Below are positions 1 to 7,961 of a stretch of DNA of 64,000 nt, piece after piece. The notes beneath the pieces are model-generated. The model did no database searches. It saw nothing but the letters and a program-made list of their open reading frames with translations, and was not told the DNA's origin. Position 1 is the stretch's first letter; every line of letters begins with the position of its first letter. Position numbers and translations under genes: made by a program. The DNA is from Bryobacterales bacterium F-183 (GTDB lineage: Bacteria; Acidobacteriota; Terriglobia; Bryobacterales; Bryobacteraceae), in NCBI GenBank assembly GCA_016865505.2, contig AP025252.1:1860001-1924000 (forward strand). The letters run 5' to 3'.

Positions 1-1
1 C

Positions 2-505
2 GCTCGTGTGTTGAGTGGAGGTGCGGGTCCGGCGCTGGCTGCGGGGTTTTGGGATCAAGACACGTTGGAAGAAAGGATGACGAATCTGATGGAAGCGAAG
101 ACAATGCCCGGGGTCGGGAAAAGGCTGTTGGCCGGCGTGGCGATGCTGGCGGTTGGCTTTGGCATGGTGGCTGTGTCAGCGCGATATGCGACGGCCGCAC
201 AAGCGGATGGCAAGGTGTACAAGGTGGGCAAGGACGGCGTGTCGGCGCCGAAGGTGTTGCAGAAGGTGGAGCCGAAGTACAGCGAGTCCGCGAAGGACGC
301 GAAGGTGGAAGGCTCGGTGACGTTGAAGTTGGAGATTACGCCGGAGGGCCGGGCGGAGAAATTCCAGGTGGCAAAGAGCCTGGAGCCAACACTCGATCAG
401 GCGGCGATTGAAGCCGTCAAGCAGTGGAAATTCCAGCCGGCGCAGAAGGCAGGCAAGCCCGTGCGGGTGAGCGCGACGATCGAGGTACAGTTCCGGCTGC
501 TGTAG
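2..505 (+). CDS. M56/BlaR1-type protein with C-terminal TonB domain (5' partial)
   Basis: The reading frame is open from the window edge, so this is the C-terminal part of a longer gene. The stretch near residues 20-30 (LEERMTNLM) resembles the segment that precedes the last membrane helix in M56/BlaR1-like peptidases. A hydrophobic helix follows (LLAGVAMLAVGFGMVAVSA). The last ~85 residues form a TonB C-terminal domain: AP.VLQKVEPKYSESAK, then a conserved AIEAVKQWKFQPA motif. Family knowledge: acidobacterial M56 proteins often carry such a TonB-like domain after a membrane helix, and the domain lies in the periplasm. The gene ends one base before the convergent RNase T2 stop codon. The upstream metallopeptidase domain is not visible, so the M56 assignment is inferred. 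Confidence 0.75.
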   Translation, partial: ARVLSGGAGPALAAGFWDQDTLEERMTNLMEAKTMPGVGKRLLAGVAMLAVGFGMVAVSARYATAAQADGKVYKVGKDGVSAPKVLQKVEPKYSESAKDAKVEGSVTLKLEITPEGRAEKFQVAKSLEPTLDQAAIEAVKQWKFQPAQKAGKPVRVSATIEVQFRLL

Positions 506-1195
506 TTAGCGTACGGGGCGGAGGATGACTTCCGGGACGCGGCACTGGTTGCGCAAAACGTCCGCACTGCAGGCGCGGGACTTGAGGTCCTTGGTGAAGC
601 AGATGCGGACCTCCTGCAGGAAGCGGCCACTGCAAACGGCGGCCACGGAATCCTTGGCGAAGGTGGGATTCTCTTTGGCGAACCGGCTGCGAACTTCGTC
701 CGGGGTGGAGATCACCTGTACCTTGGGCTGCTGGTACTGGCGGGGCACTTTTACGGAAGTGAAGGCCTGGCGGGCACGGGCGTAGTAGGTCTTGGGGTCC
801 ATGCCGCTGCAGGTGCCGTGCTTGCGCCACTCGTAACGCACGAGGCCGGGCGCTGGCATGATGTCGAGCATGGCGTCTACGGTGTTGCGGTCGATGGGGT
901 CGGTACTGCAGTCTGCGGGGTAGCCTTTTTCGTACTGCGGCCAGAGGCCATGGAGGACGAAGTCGTAGAGGCGTTCTCCGGCGCACTGCATACGGTCATT
1001 CTTGCCTTTGGTGGAGCAGTGTTCGGGCGACCAGGACATGGCGAGTACGTAGTAGTCGAAAGCGCCTGGCGACTCGGGAGCCTTCGCCGCGGCTGCTGAT
1101 TTCTTAGCAGGGGCTTCTGCGCGAGGCTGAGGGGCCGGTTGAGCGGCACAGGCGGTAAGGATCGCCGTCAGAAAGATCGCGCAGGCGAGCTTCAT
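506..1195 (-). CDS. Ribonuclease T2 family lipoprotein
   Basis: 229-residue RNase T2 homologue. Both catalytic signatures are present: CAS I FVLHGLWP with His82, and CAS II YEWRKHGTC with Glu122, Lys125 and His126. Family enzymes cleave single-stranded RNA through a 2',3'-cyclic phosphate and are usually secreted. The N-terminus is a signal peptide ending in a lipobox (ILTAC), predicting lipidation at Cys16 and membrane anchoring, followed by an Ala/Pro/Lys-rich linker to about residue 42. The ATG at 1195 is chosen because it begins the signal peptide; a longer frame exists but its extra residues are arginine-rich and unlike a leader. It is last in a minus-strand run accA, small membrane protein, RNase T2, and its stop abuts that of the convergent TonB-domain gene. 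A likely role is RNA scavenging or defence; the partner is unknown. Confidence 0.88.
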   Translation of the reverse strand: MKLACAIFLTAILTACAAQPAPQPRAEAPAKKSAAAAKAPESPGAFDYYVLAMSWSPEHCSTKGKNDRMQCAGERLYDFVLHGLWPQYEKGYPADCSTDPIDRNTVDAMLDIMPAPGLVRYEWRKHGTCSGMDPKTYYARARQAFTSVKVPRQYQQPKVQVISTPDEVRSRFAKENPTFAKDSVAAVCSGRFLQEVRICFTKDLKSRACSADVLRNQCRVPEVILRPVR

Positions 1196-1200
1196 GTGAA

Positions 1201-1464
1201 TTACTTCCACTCCGTGGTGCCGGGGGGCGTACGTTCGCAGGCGAGCGTTTGGGTGACGCCGCCGGAGATGGGGGCGCAAGCCGTCGAGATGGCCTGGCGC
1301 AGGGCGTACTCTTTTGTCGATCCCGCGGCTGTGGCGCAGTTGAACTGGCCTTGGTACTGCATGCAGACCTTGACGCGATAGCGGGTCATCGACATGGTGG
1401 AATACAGGATCACGCCCGCGACCACCAGGAAGAAGGCAATGCCGATTAACGTGGTCTTTTTCAT
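1201..1464 (-). CDS. Small single-pass membrane protein, function unknown
   Basis: 87 residues. A short basic start (MKKTT) leads into one hydrophobic helix (residues 5-24), then a polar domain with four cysteines that could form disulfides outside the membrane. I do not recognise the family. Its ATG overlaps the TGA of accA by four bases (ATGA), so translation is probably coupled, and RNase T2 starts five bases after its stop. The overlap makes it a real gene rather than chance. The cysteine pattern and the shared operon with an exported RNase suggest an envelope role, but nothing in the sequence ties it to fatty-acid synthesis. Confidence 0.7.
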   Translation of the reverse strand: MKKTTLIGIAFFLVVAGVILYSTMSMTRYRVKVCMQYQGQFNCATAAGSTKEYALRQAISTACAPISGGVTQTLACERTPPGTTEWK

Positions 1465-2264
1465 ACTTCGCTGAAAAAGCTGCCGATTTTGCGGAATTTC
1501 TCGTAGCGCTGATCGATCAGTTGCTGGCGGGACATGCTGGACAACTGACCAAAAGCGTTGGCCACAGCCTCGCCGAGGAATTCGGCGGACTTGTCGTAAT
1601 CTTCCTGCGCGCCACCAGCGGGTTCGTCGACGATCTTGTCGATGAGGCCGAGGCGGAGCATGTCGGGCGCGGTCATCTTCAGAGCGGCTGCGGCGTCGGG
1701 CGCTTTGGCGGCATCGCGGTAGATGATGGCGGCGCAGCTTTCGGGCGTAATGACGCTGTAGACGGCGTTCTGCATCATGAAGACCTGGTTGCCCACGCCG
1801 AGCGCGAGCGCGCCTCCCGATCCACCTTCTCCAATCACAACGGCGACGAGCGGCGACCCCAGCCGGGCCATTTCGCGAAGATTCACGGCGATGGCTTCGG
1901 CCTGTCCGCGCTCTTCGGCATCGATGCCGGGGTAGGCGCCGGGGGTGTCGAGCAGGGTCAAGATGGGGCGGCCGAACTTGGAGGCAAGTTCCATGATGCG
2001 CATGGCCTTGCGGTAGCCTTCCGGTTTGGGCATGCCGAAGTTGCGATGGAGCTTTTGCTTGGTGTCGCGACCTTTCTGCTGCCCGATCACGGCAATGGGG
2101 TTGCCGCGGAAAAAGCCAAAACCACCGACGATGGCGGCGTCATCGCCAAAGGCGCGATCGCCGTGGATCTCTTCGAATTCGGTGACTAGCCGCTGGATAT
2201 AGTCGAGCGCGTGCGGCCGCTTCGGGTGCCGGGCCAACTGCACGCGTTCCCAGGCAGGGTTCAT
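1461..2264 (-). CDS. accA: Acetyl-CoA carboxylase carboxyltransferase subunit alpha
   Basis: 267-residue AccA. With AccD it transfers CO2 from carboxybiotin to acetyl-CoA, making malonyl-CoA for fatty-acid synthesis in the cytosol. Conserved blocks are clear: ARHPKRPHALDYI, QKGRDTKQK, NFGMPKPEGYRKAMR, DTPGAYPGIDAEERGQ, GEGGSGGALALGVG and the C-terminal RYEKFRKIG. Typical AccA proteins have about 315-320 residues. This one begins directly at the block E. coli reaches near residue 50, so it lacks the N-terminal helical region. The ATG at 2264 is the first possible start because an in-frame TGA lies five codons upstream, with AAGG as a plausible ribosome site. accD is not in the window. It leads a minus-strand operon with a small membrane protein and RNase T2. 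Confidence 0.93.
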   Translation of the reverse strand: MNPAWERVQLARHPKRPHALDYIQRLVTEFEEIHGDRAFGDDAAIVGGFGFFRGNPIAVIGQQKGRDTKQKLHRNFGMPKPEGYRKAMRIMELASKFGRPILTLLDTPGAYPGIDAEERGQAEAIAVNLREMARLGSPLVAVVIGEGGSGGALALGVGNQVFMMQNAVYSVITPESCAAIIYRDAAKAPDAAAALKMTAPDMLRLGLIDKIVDEPAGGAQEDYDKSAEFLGEAVANAFGQLSSMSRQQLIDQRYEKFRKIGSFFSEV

Positions 2265-2360
2265 GATAGGCGACCTTCATTTTAACGCGAAAACGCGAGG
2301 TTGTATGGTAGAAGTATTGACCCCCATATGGCCATTGCGGCTCGCTCGAAAGGCCGCTGA

Positions 2361-5300
2361 ATGTACCTGAGCAGGTTGGGCGGCGACATCAGCCCGGCGG
2401 TAAAGAGCGGAGGCGAGAAACTTTACTGGCAGAACCGCGTGCGAATCCAGCGCGGGAACACGCGGGAAGTTACGGCCGAAGTCGAGGATAAAGAACTGTA
2501 CAGCGTCCGGCTGTCGCGCGATGGACGGCTGGTGCTGGCGCTGTGCCATTGTCCGGCGGCGACCGATCTGGGCGTGTGCGTGCACATCTGGGCGGCCCTG
2601 CTGCAAGCGGAACGGTTCAGTTATCTGGGCGGTGCATTCCAGGACGGACTGCCAGAAAAGCTGGTGAGCGTGCACGGTACGCCGTTGGGCGCCGAGGGGT
2701 CCGCGGCGGATCGCGGGACATGGAGCGCGGCTTTCCATAGTCTCCGTCCTCCACCATACGTGCCCGCGCTGGCATCGCGGCGGGAGCGCGAGAACTGGCC
2801 TGCGGGGCGCGAACTTCGCTACATCATCCATACGGAACGGAACAGTACGGGCGGTGGATTGTCGCTGCAGGTGCATGCGTCGGACATCAAGAAAGGCGGG
2901 GCTGCGGGTAAGCCGAGGTCTGTGCTGCTCTTTCGCAACCAGATCGATTCGCTGCCCGACGCCAAGGATCGTGATGTGTTGACGGCGCTGGCGGGTGTGC
3001 CGAATGCGGATCAGTTTGTTGGGGAGATGCTGCCGTCGGAGTACTCACTGGTGGGTCCGGGTGGACGTCGGGTCGCGGCGCTGGCTTGCGCGACGGGGCG
3101 TTGCTTCCTTTATGACGGCCCGGATACGCCCTTGACATGGGCAGGGGATTCGCCGTTTGAGTTCCGGCTGGATGTCGGGAAAGACGAGAAGTTCTGGACG
3201 ATTGAGGGTGTGGTGGCGCGCGCCGATGGGGCGGAAGGTTCGCCACGAATCCCGCTGCAGGCGATTCGAAAAGCGGCGGGCGGGTTGTTTGTGACTGCGG
3301 AACTGCTGGGTCCCTTGGAGTTGGGGCAGGCGGGTAGCTGGATGGAAATGCTGCGGAAGAATCCGAAGCTGACAGCGCCACTGTCGCAAGGGTCCGAGTT
3401 GTTGCAGCAGGTGTTGAGCCGCGAGGATCACCCGCCTGTGGATTGGCATCCGGACCTGGCGTTTGCGGAGATCCGCGAGAGGCCACAGCCCTGGTTGGTG
3501 ATCCGCGAGAGTTCGCTGGTGGGACGCGGGAAGCCGCAGGGCATGGTGGCGATGCTGACTTTTCTGTATCCGCAAGACGTGCGGGCAAGGTACGGGCATT
3601 CGAACAAGGGCGTGTATCTAGCAGGTGAGCGGCGGTACGTGCACTGCGATCTGGAGTTCGAGCGGCAGGCATCGGAGAAGCTGCACGGGCTGCGGTTGCG
3701 GCCGACGGAGACGTACTTTCAGCGGGAGATGCTGCCCGCTTGGGAAGTGCCTCGCAAACGCTTGCCGGAGGTGGTGGCGCACTTAACGTCGCTGGGCTGG
3801 AAGGTGGAAGTGGAAGGCAAAGTCTTCCGCACGCCCGTGGGCTTTACGGCATCGGTACGGACGCAGATCGACTGGTTCGACCTAGTCGGCGGACTCGAGT
3901 TTGCGGGTGGCGAGATCGTGCACATGCCAGAACTGCTGAAGGCTCTGCGGCGGGGCGAGAACATCGTGGAACTGTCCGATGGGTCGTTCGGGATGGTGCC
4001 GGAAGAGGTGATGCGACGGTTCGCGTCGCTCGTGCAGTTGTCGCACACCGAGGACGGGCAGGTACGGTTCCGGAAGAATCAGGCCGGGCTGCTGGATGCG
4101 CTGTTGAGCGAGCGTCCCGATGTCTCGTTCGATTCGGCGTTCTTTCATGCGCGGCAGACCATTCGTAAGTTCGAGCGGATTGAGCCAGTGGACCAGCCGC
4201 CCGGGTTCCAAGGTACGTTGCGCGAGTATCAACGCGAGGGTCTGGGCTGGATGCAGTTTCTGCAGAAGATGGACATGGGCGGATGTCTGGCTGATGACAT
4301 GGGCGTGGGCAAGACGCCGCAGGTGCTGGCGCTGCTGGAGACGCGGCGGATGTTCCGTCCCGATGTGCCGCCGTCGCTGGTGGTGCTGCCGAGGTCATTG
4401 GTGTACAACTGGCAGCAGGAAGCGGCGAAGTTTACGCCGCAGTTGCGCGTGCTGGACCATACGGGCGCGGATCGCACAACGAGTTGGGATCACATCCAGG
4501 ATTACGATCTGGTGCTGAGTACGTACGGGACGTTGCGTCGCGATGCGGCGGAGTTCCGGAGTTTTGAGTTCGACTACATCATCCTGGACGAGGCGCAGGC
4601 GATCAAGAATTCGAATAGCGAATCTGCCAAGGCGGCGCGGTTGTTGAATGGGCGGCATCGCCTGGTGTTGACGGGTACGCCGATTGAGAATCACCTGGGC
4701 GAGCTTTGGAGTTTGGTGGAGTTTTTGAATCCGGGGATGTTGGGGGCGTCGGTGTTTCAGACGTCCGGCGCGTCGTTGCGGAATCCGGATGAGGAGACGC
4801 GGATCGCGCTGGGCAAGGCGATTCGGCCATTTATCCTGCGGCGTACGAAAGAGCAGGTGGCTCGCGAGTTGCCGATGAAGGTGGAGCAGACCATCTTTTG
4901 TCCGATGGAAGGCGACCAGGGCAAGCTGTACAAGGAGCTTCGCGATCATTACCGGCAGACGCTGCTGGGCAAGGTCGAAAAGCAAGGCATGGGTCGTACG
5001 AAGTTGCAGGTGCTCGAGGCTCTGTTGCGGCTGCGGCAGGCGGCTTGCCATCCCGGGTTGATCGATAAGACTCGCAGTGGCGAGTACTCATCGAAGGTGG
5101 AGACCTTGATCGACCAACTGCAGTCGATTACGGCGGAGGGGCATAAGGCGCTGGTGTTTTCGCAGTTCACGACGTTGCTAGGGATCGTGGGTGACCGGCT
5201 GACGGAGGTCGGGATCACGTACGAGTATCTGGACGGGCGCGTGAAGAACCGGCAGGCGCGTGTGGATCGCTTCCAGAATGACCCGCAGTGTCCGGTGTTT

Positions 5301-5597
5301 TTGATTAGCTTGAAGGCCGGCGGCGTGGGGCTGAATCTGACGGCGGCGGACTATGTGTTTCTGCTGGACCCGTGGTGGAATCCGGCAGTGGAGGCGCAGG
5401 CGGTGGATCGCGCACACCGCATCGGGCAGACGCGGCAGGTGTTCACGTACCGGCTGATTGCCAGCGGTACGGTGGAGGAAAAAGTGCTGGAGCTGCAGCA
5501 ACACAAACGCGATCTTGCCGATGCCATCATCAGCGCGGACGAGGGGATGGTACGGTCGCTGCAGCGCGAGGATCTTGAGGTACTGCTGGGTTCTTAG
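2361..5597 (+). CDS. SNF2/RapA-type DEAD/DEAH-box helicase with SWIM zinc finger
   Basis: 1078 residues. The N-terminus carries a SWIM zinc finger (C62-x-C64-x8-C73-x-H75), thought to bind DNA or protein. After a long middle region comes a two-lobed SNF2 ATPase: Walker A DDMGVGKTPQ near residue 645, DEAQ box near 744, LTGTPIENHLGELWSL (motif III), then the helicase C-lobe with SLKAGGVGLNLTAADYVF and DRAHRIGQTRQV (motif VI). The order matches bacterial SWIM-HepA proteins that remodel DNA- or RNA polymerase-bound complexes with ATP. Motif I reads GVGKT rather than the usual GLGKT, which should not impair function. Its stop interlocks with the stop of the convergent hydrolase gene (4-base overlap). 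The upstream neighbour accA is divergent with a 96-base gap. Confidence 0.93.
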   Translation: MYLSRLGGDISPAVKSGGEKLYWQNRVRIQRGNTREVTAEVEDKELYSVRLSRDGRLVLALCHCPAATDLGVCVHIWAALLQAERFSYLGGAFQDGLPEKLVSVHGTPLGAEGSAADRGTWSAAFHSLRPPPYVPALASRRERENWPAGRELRYIIHTERNSTGGGLSLQVHASDIKKGGAAGKPRSVLLFRNQIDSLPDAKDRDVLTALAGVPNADQFVGEMLPSEYSLVGPGGRRVAALACATGRCFLYDGPDTPLTWAGDSPFEFRLDVGKDEKFWTIEGVVARADGAEGSPRIPLQAIRKAAGGLFVTAELLGPLELGQAGSWMEMLRKNPKLTAPLSQGSELLQQVLSREDHPPVDWHPDLAFAEIRERPQPWLVIRESSLVGRGKPQGMVAMLTFLYPQDVRARYGHSNKGVYLAGERRYVHCDLEFERQASEKLHGLRLRPTETYFQREMLPAWEVPRKRLPEVVAHLTSLGWKVEVEGKVFRTPVGFTASVRTQIDWFDLVGGLEFAGGEIVHMPELLKALRRGENIVELSDGSFGMVPEEVMRRFASLVQLSHTEDGQVRFRKNQAGLLDALLSERPDVSFDSAFFHARQTIRKFERIEPVDQPPGFQGTLREYQREGLGWMQFLQKMDMGGCLADDMGVGKTPQVLALLETRRMFRPDVPPSLVVLPRSLVYNWQQEAAKFTPQLRVLDHTGADRTTSWDHIQDYDLVLSTYGTLRRDAAEFRSFEFDYIILDEAQAIKNSNSESAKAARLLNGRHRLVLTGTPIENHLGELWSLVEFLNPGMLGASVFQTSGASLRNPDEETRIALGKAIRPFILRRTKEQVARELPMKVEQTIFCPMEGDQGKLYKELRDHYRQTLLGKVEKQGMGRTKLQVLEALLRLRQAACHPGLIDKTRSGEYSSKVETLIDQLQSITAEGHKALVFSQFTTLLGIVGDRLTEVGITYEYLDGRVKNRQARVDRFQNDPQCPVFLISLKAGGVGLNLTAADYVFLLDPWWNPAVEAQAVDRAHRIGQTRQVFTYRLIASGTVEEKVLELQQHKRDLADAIISADEGMVRSLQREDLEVLLGS

Positions 5598-6748
5598 GCC
5601 AAGGCTTTTTTCAAGAACGGGATGCCTTGTTTGCCGTGGAAGCTGTGTTCGCCGGCAAAGACTTCCTGCGCGACGTTGGTGCCTGCGCCCATGGCGTCGT
5701 ACACCTTCTTGACTCGCTCATAGCTTTCGCGGCTGGCGGCTACAGGGAAGATGTTGTCCTTGTCTCCGGATTCGATGAACAGGGCTCGCGGCGCGATCAG
5801 GCCTGCGACATCGTACATCTCGCACCAGTTGAGAATGCCGGGTACGTAGTTGTCCATGCAGTGGGCGATGCTGAGGATACTGTCGCGGAAGGTGTTCATG
5901 TAGCCGCTGACCATCGCGGCTTTGATACGAGGTTCCAAGGCCGAGGCGAAGACGGTGATGGTGCCTCCGCCGGAGATGCCCATGCAGGCGATGTTCTTGG
6001 CGTCGAGTTCCTTGGGGCGGGTTTCGATCCAGTCGATGGCGCGGATGACGTCGTAGGAACGCCAGGCCACCATCGTTTCGCCGAAGAGCAAGGCGGCTCC
6101 GGCGGCGGGCTGGCAGGACGATGCGCCGAGGCCTTTCTTCTTGTTTGCGGGGTCACGACGGCAGCCAAAGCCCATGGGTTCGATGGCGAGGGCGGCCATG
6201 CCGGCTTCTACGGTTTGGATGGCGAAGTCATGCTGGTAGCCGTCTTTGTCGGTACGCTCGCGACCTTTGTTGTCGATGCCGACGATGTCGTCCACGCCTC
6301 GGCCGTGGCCGGGAATGCAGATGACGACGGGTACGGGTCCTTTGGCGTTCTTGGGGGTGAGAAGGTAAGCCAGTACCTGCACGCCGGGCTGTGAGGTGAA
6401 GATGAATTTTTCACGCGTATAGCCTGGAAATTCGCGTTTTTCGAGTAGCTGCGGGGCGAGCGGCGTGCGCTTTTCGGGGAAGCCTCCGATGAGTTCCAGG
6501 ACCTTGGGACGGAGCTTGGCCTGCCAGTCCTGCACCTGCTTTTTGTTGCCGGCGCCTTTGAAGGTGAGCTTGAGCGGAGCGGCTTCCCAACGCCTGCGAG
6601 CCCAGATGATGGGGTCGAAGGCGTCGTTATCGACCTTGGAGGTAAAGCCGTCGAGAGCGCCCTGGTACGTGTCGTTGCTGCCCTGTGCCATTGCTGTGCC
6701 GGCCGCCGCAGCGGCGAGTGCTGCCCTTCTAGTGAACTGTTTGGCCAT
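5594..6748 (-). CDS. Secreted alpha/beta hydrolase, dienelactone hydrolase/acetyl xylan esterase-like
   Basis: 384 residues with an N-terminal RRAALAAAAAGTAMAQ stretch typical of exported (possibly Tat) proteins. The core is an alpha/beta-hydrolase fold: oxyanion region PVVICIPGHGRG, nucleophile elbow GISGGG near residue 258, acid ESGDKDNIFP near residue 330 and histidine GEHSFHG near residue 369. This layout matches the Abhydrolase_7 group of large acidobacterial and planctomycete esterases, which probably deacylate plant-derived glycans. The substrate cannot be read from the sequence. Stop codons interlock with the SNF2 helicase gene. The gene starts 43 bases from the divergent glycosyltransferase at 6792. 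Confidence 0.8.
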   Translation of the reverse strand: MAKQFTRRAALAAAAAGTAMAQGSNDTYQGALDGFTSKVDNDAFDPIIWARRRWEAAPLKLTFKGAGNKKQVQDWQAKLRPKVLELIGGFPEKRTPLAPQLLEKREFPGYTREKFIFTSQPGVQVLAYLLTPKNAKGPVPVVICIPGHGRGVDDIVGIDNKGRERTDKDGYQHDFAIQTVEAGMAALAIEPMGFGCRRDPANKKKGLGASSCQPAAGAALLFGETMVAWRSYDVIRAIDWIETRPKELDAKNIACMGISGGGTITVFASALEPRIKAAMVSGYMNTFRDSILSIAHCMDNYVPGILNWCEMYDVAGLIAPRALFIESGDKDNIFPVAASRESYERVKKVYDAMGAGTNVAQEVFAGEHSFHGKQGIPFLKKALA

Positions 6749-6791
6749 TGAGGGCCAGTGTACCCTTTAGGGAGCAGTACCGCCAGCAAGC

Positions 6792-7961
6792 ATGAACGTC
6801 CTCTTTGTCCTCTATCACGACTTCACGTCGAACAGCGCCTCGCATGTGCAGAATCTGGCCAATGAGCTGGCCAAGCTTGGTGCGGATTGCGCGGTGTGCG
6901 TGCCGTCGAATGTGCCGTCCATCGATGTTCTGGGTGGGGAAAAGCGCTTTCAGGCCTTACTGTATGAGGATGTCCTGAAGGGCAAGCTGCGGTTTGCCGA
7001 TGGGCGGGGTCCAGACGTCACGCATGCGTGGACACCGCGTGAGGTGGTGCGGCGGTTTTTAGAAGCTGCGAAGCTGCCGGGCAAGCTGGTGGTGCATTTG
7101 GAGGACAACGAGCAACATCTGCTGGCGCGGGCGATGGAGCGCAAGTGGAAGGACTTGGTACGCGAGCCGATGACGACGCTCGATCAGGTTGTGCCGATGC
7201 ATTTGGCGCATCCGTTGCGATTTCCAGAGTTGATGCGGCGGGCCGATGCGGCCACGGTGATCGTGGATAAGTTGCGCGAGCTGGCATCGCCGGAGAAGCC
7301 GGTGGAAGAGGTTTGGTGTTCGGCGGATGAGAGCCTGTTTGCGCCGGTGCCGGTGAATTACGCGATGCGGCGCGAGTTGGGGATCGCCGATGATCGCAAG
7401 GTGATTGTGTATCCGGGCAATGTCCACGCGTCCAATGCGAGCGAGGTTCGGAGCCTGTATACGGCTGTGGCATTGCTGAATCGCGAAGGTGCGTCGGTGA
7501 CGTTGGTACGTGCGGGTCGCGACTTTGCGCCGTACCTGGAGCAGGACGGGGTTTGGGTGAAGCCCTTTGTGAAGGACCTGGGTATGGTGGAGCACAAGCG
7601 CATGCCGCAGGTGCTGGCGATGGCCGATTTATTTGTACAGCCGGGCAAGCCCGGGGAGTTCAACGACTACCGATTTCCCAGCAAAATGCCAGAGTTTTTG
7701 GCTTTAGGGCGTCCGGTGGTGCTGCCACGGTCGAACATCGCGCTGGAGATGAAGCATGGCGTGGATGCCTACGTTGTGCCGGAGGCGAATGCGACGCACA
7801 TCACGACGGCGGTGCTGGAGATACTGCGGGATGACGCACTGGCGGCGAGGCTGGCTGCCGGGTCGCGACGGTTTTTTGAGGACCGGCTCAGTTGGAAGCA
7901 GGGAGCGCGCAAGCTCGAAAAGCTGTACGCGTCCCTGCTCGATGCGAATGCGGCGGCCTAG
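6792..7961 (+). CDS. GT4-family glycosyltransferase
   Basis: 389 residues with a GT-B layout: an N-terminal Rossmann half starting MNVLFVLYHDFTSNSASHVQNLANEL and a C-terminal nucleotide-sugar half. The C-terminal half contains VIVYPGNVHASNASEV and the donor-binding region QPGKPGEFNDYRFPSKMPEFLALGRPVV, with the E...E motif in a divergent form. It would transfer a sugar from an activated donor in the cytosol, acceptor unknown. It stands alone on the plus strand between the hydrolase gene and the convergent TIG-repeat gene, whose stop codon it shares through a CTAG overlap. It is 4.4 kb from the main exopolysaccharide operon, so its membership in that pathway is a guess. Confidence 0.8.
   Translation: MNVLFVLYHDFTSNSASHVQNLANELAKLGADCAVCVPSNVPSIDVLGGEKRFQALLYEDVLKGKLRFADGRGPDVTHAWTPREVVRRFLEAAKLPGKLVVHLEDNEQHLLARAMERKWKDLVREPMTTLDQVVPMHLAHPLRFPELMRRADAATVIVDKLRELASPEKPVEEVWCSADESLFAPVPVNYAMRRELGIADDRKVIVYPGNVHASNASEVRSLYTAVALLNREGASVTLVRAGRDFAPYLEQDGVWVKPFVKDLGMVEHKRMPQVLAMADLFVQPGKPGEFNDYRFPSKMPEFLALGRPVVLPRSNIALEMKHGVDAYVVPEANATHITTAVLEILRDDALAARLAAGSRRFFEDRLSWKQGARKLEKLYASLLDANAAA

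Noticed and set aside
2265-2300. Upstream ATG that could restore the missing AccA N-terminus
   Set aside because: It is out of frame, and an in-frame TGA stands five codons before the accA ATG.
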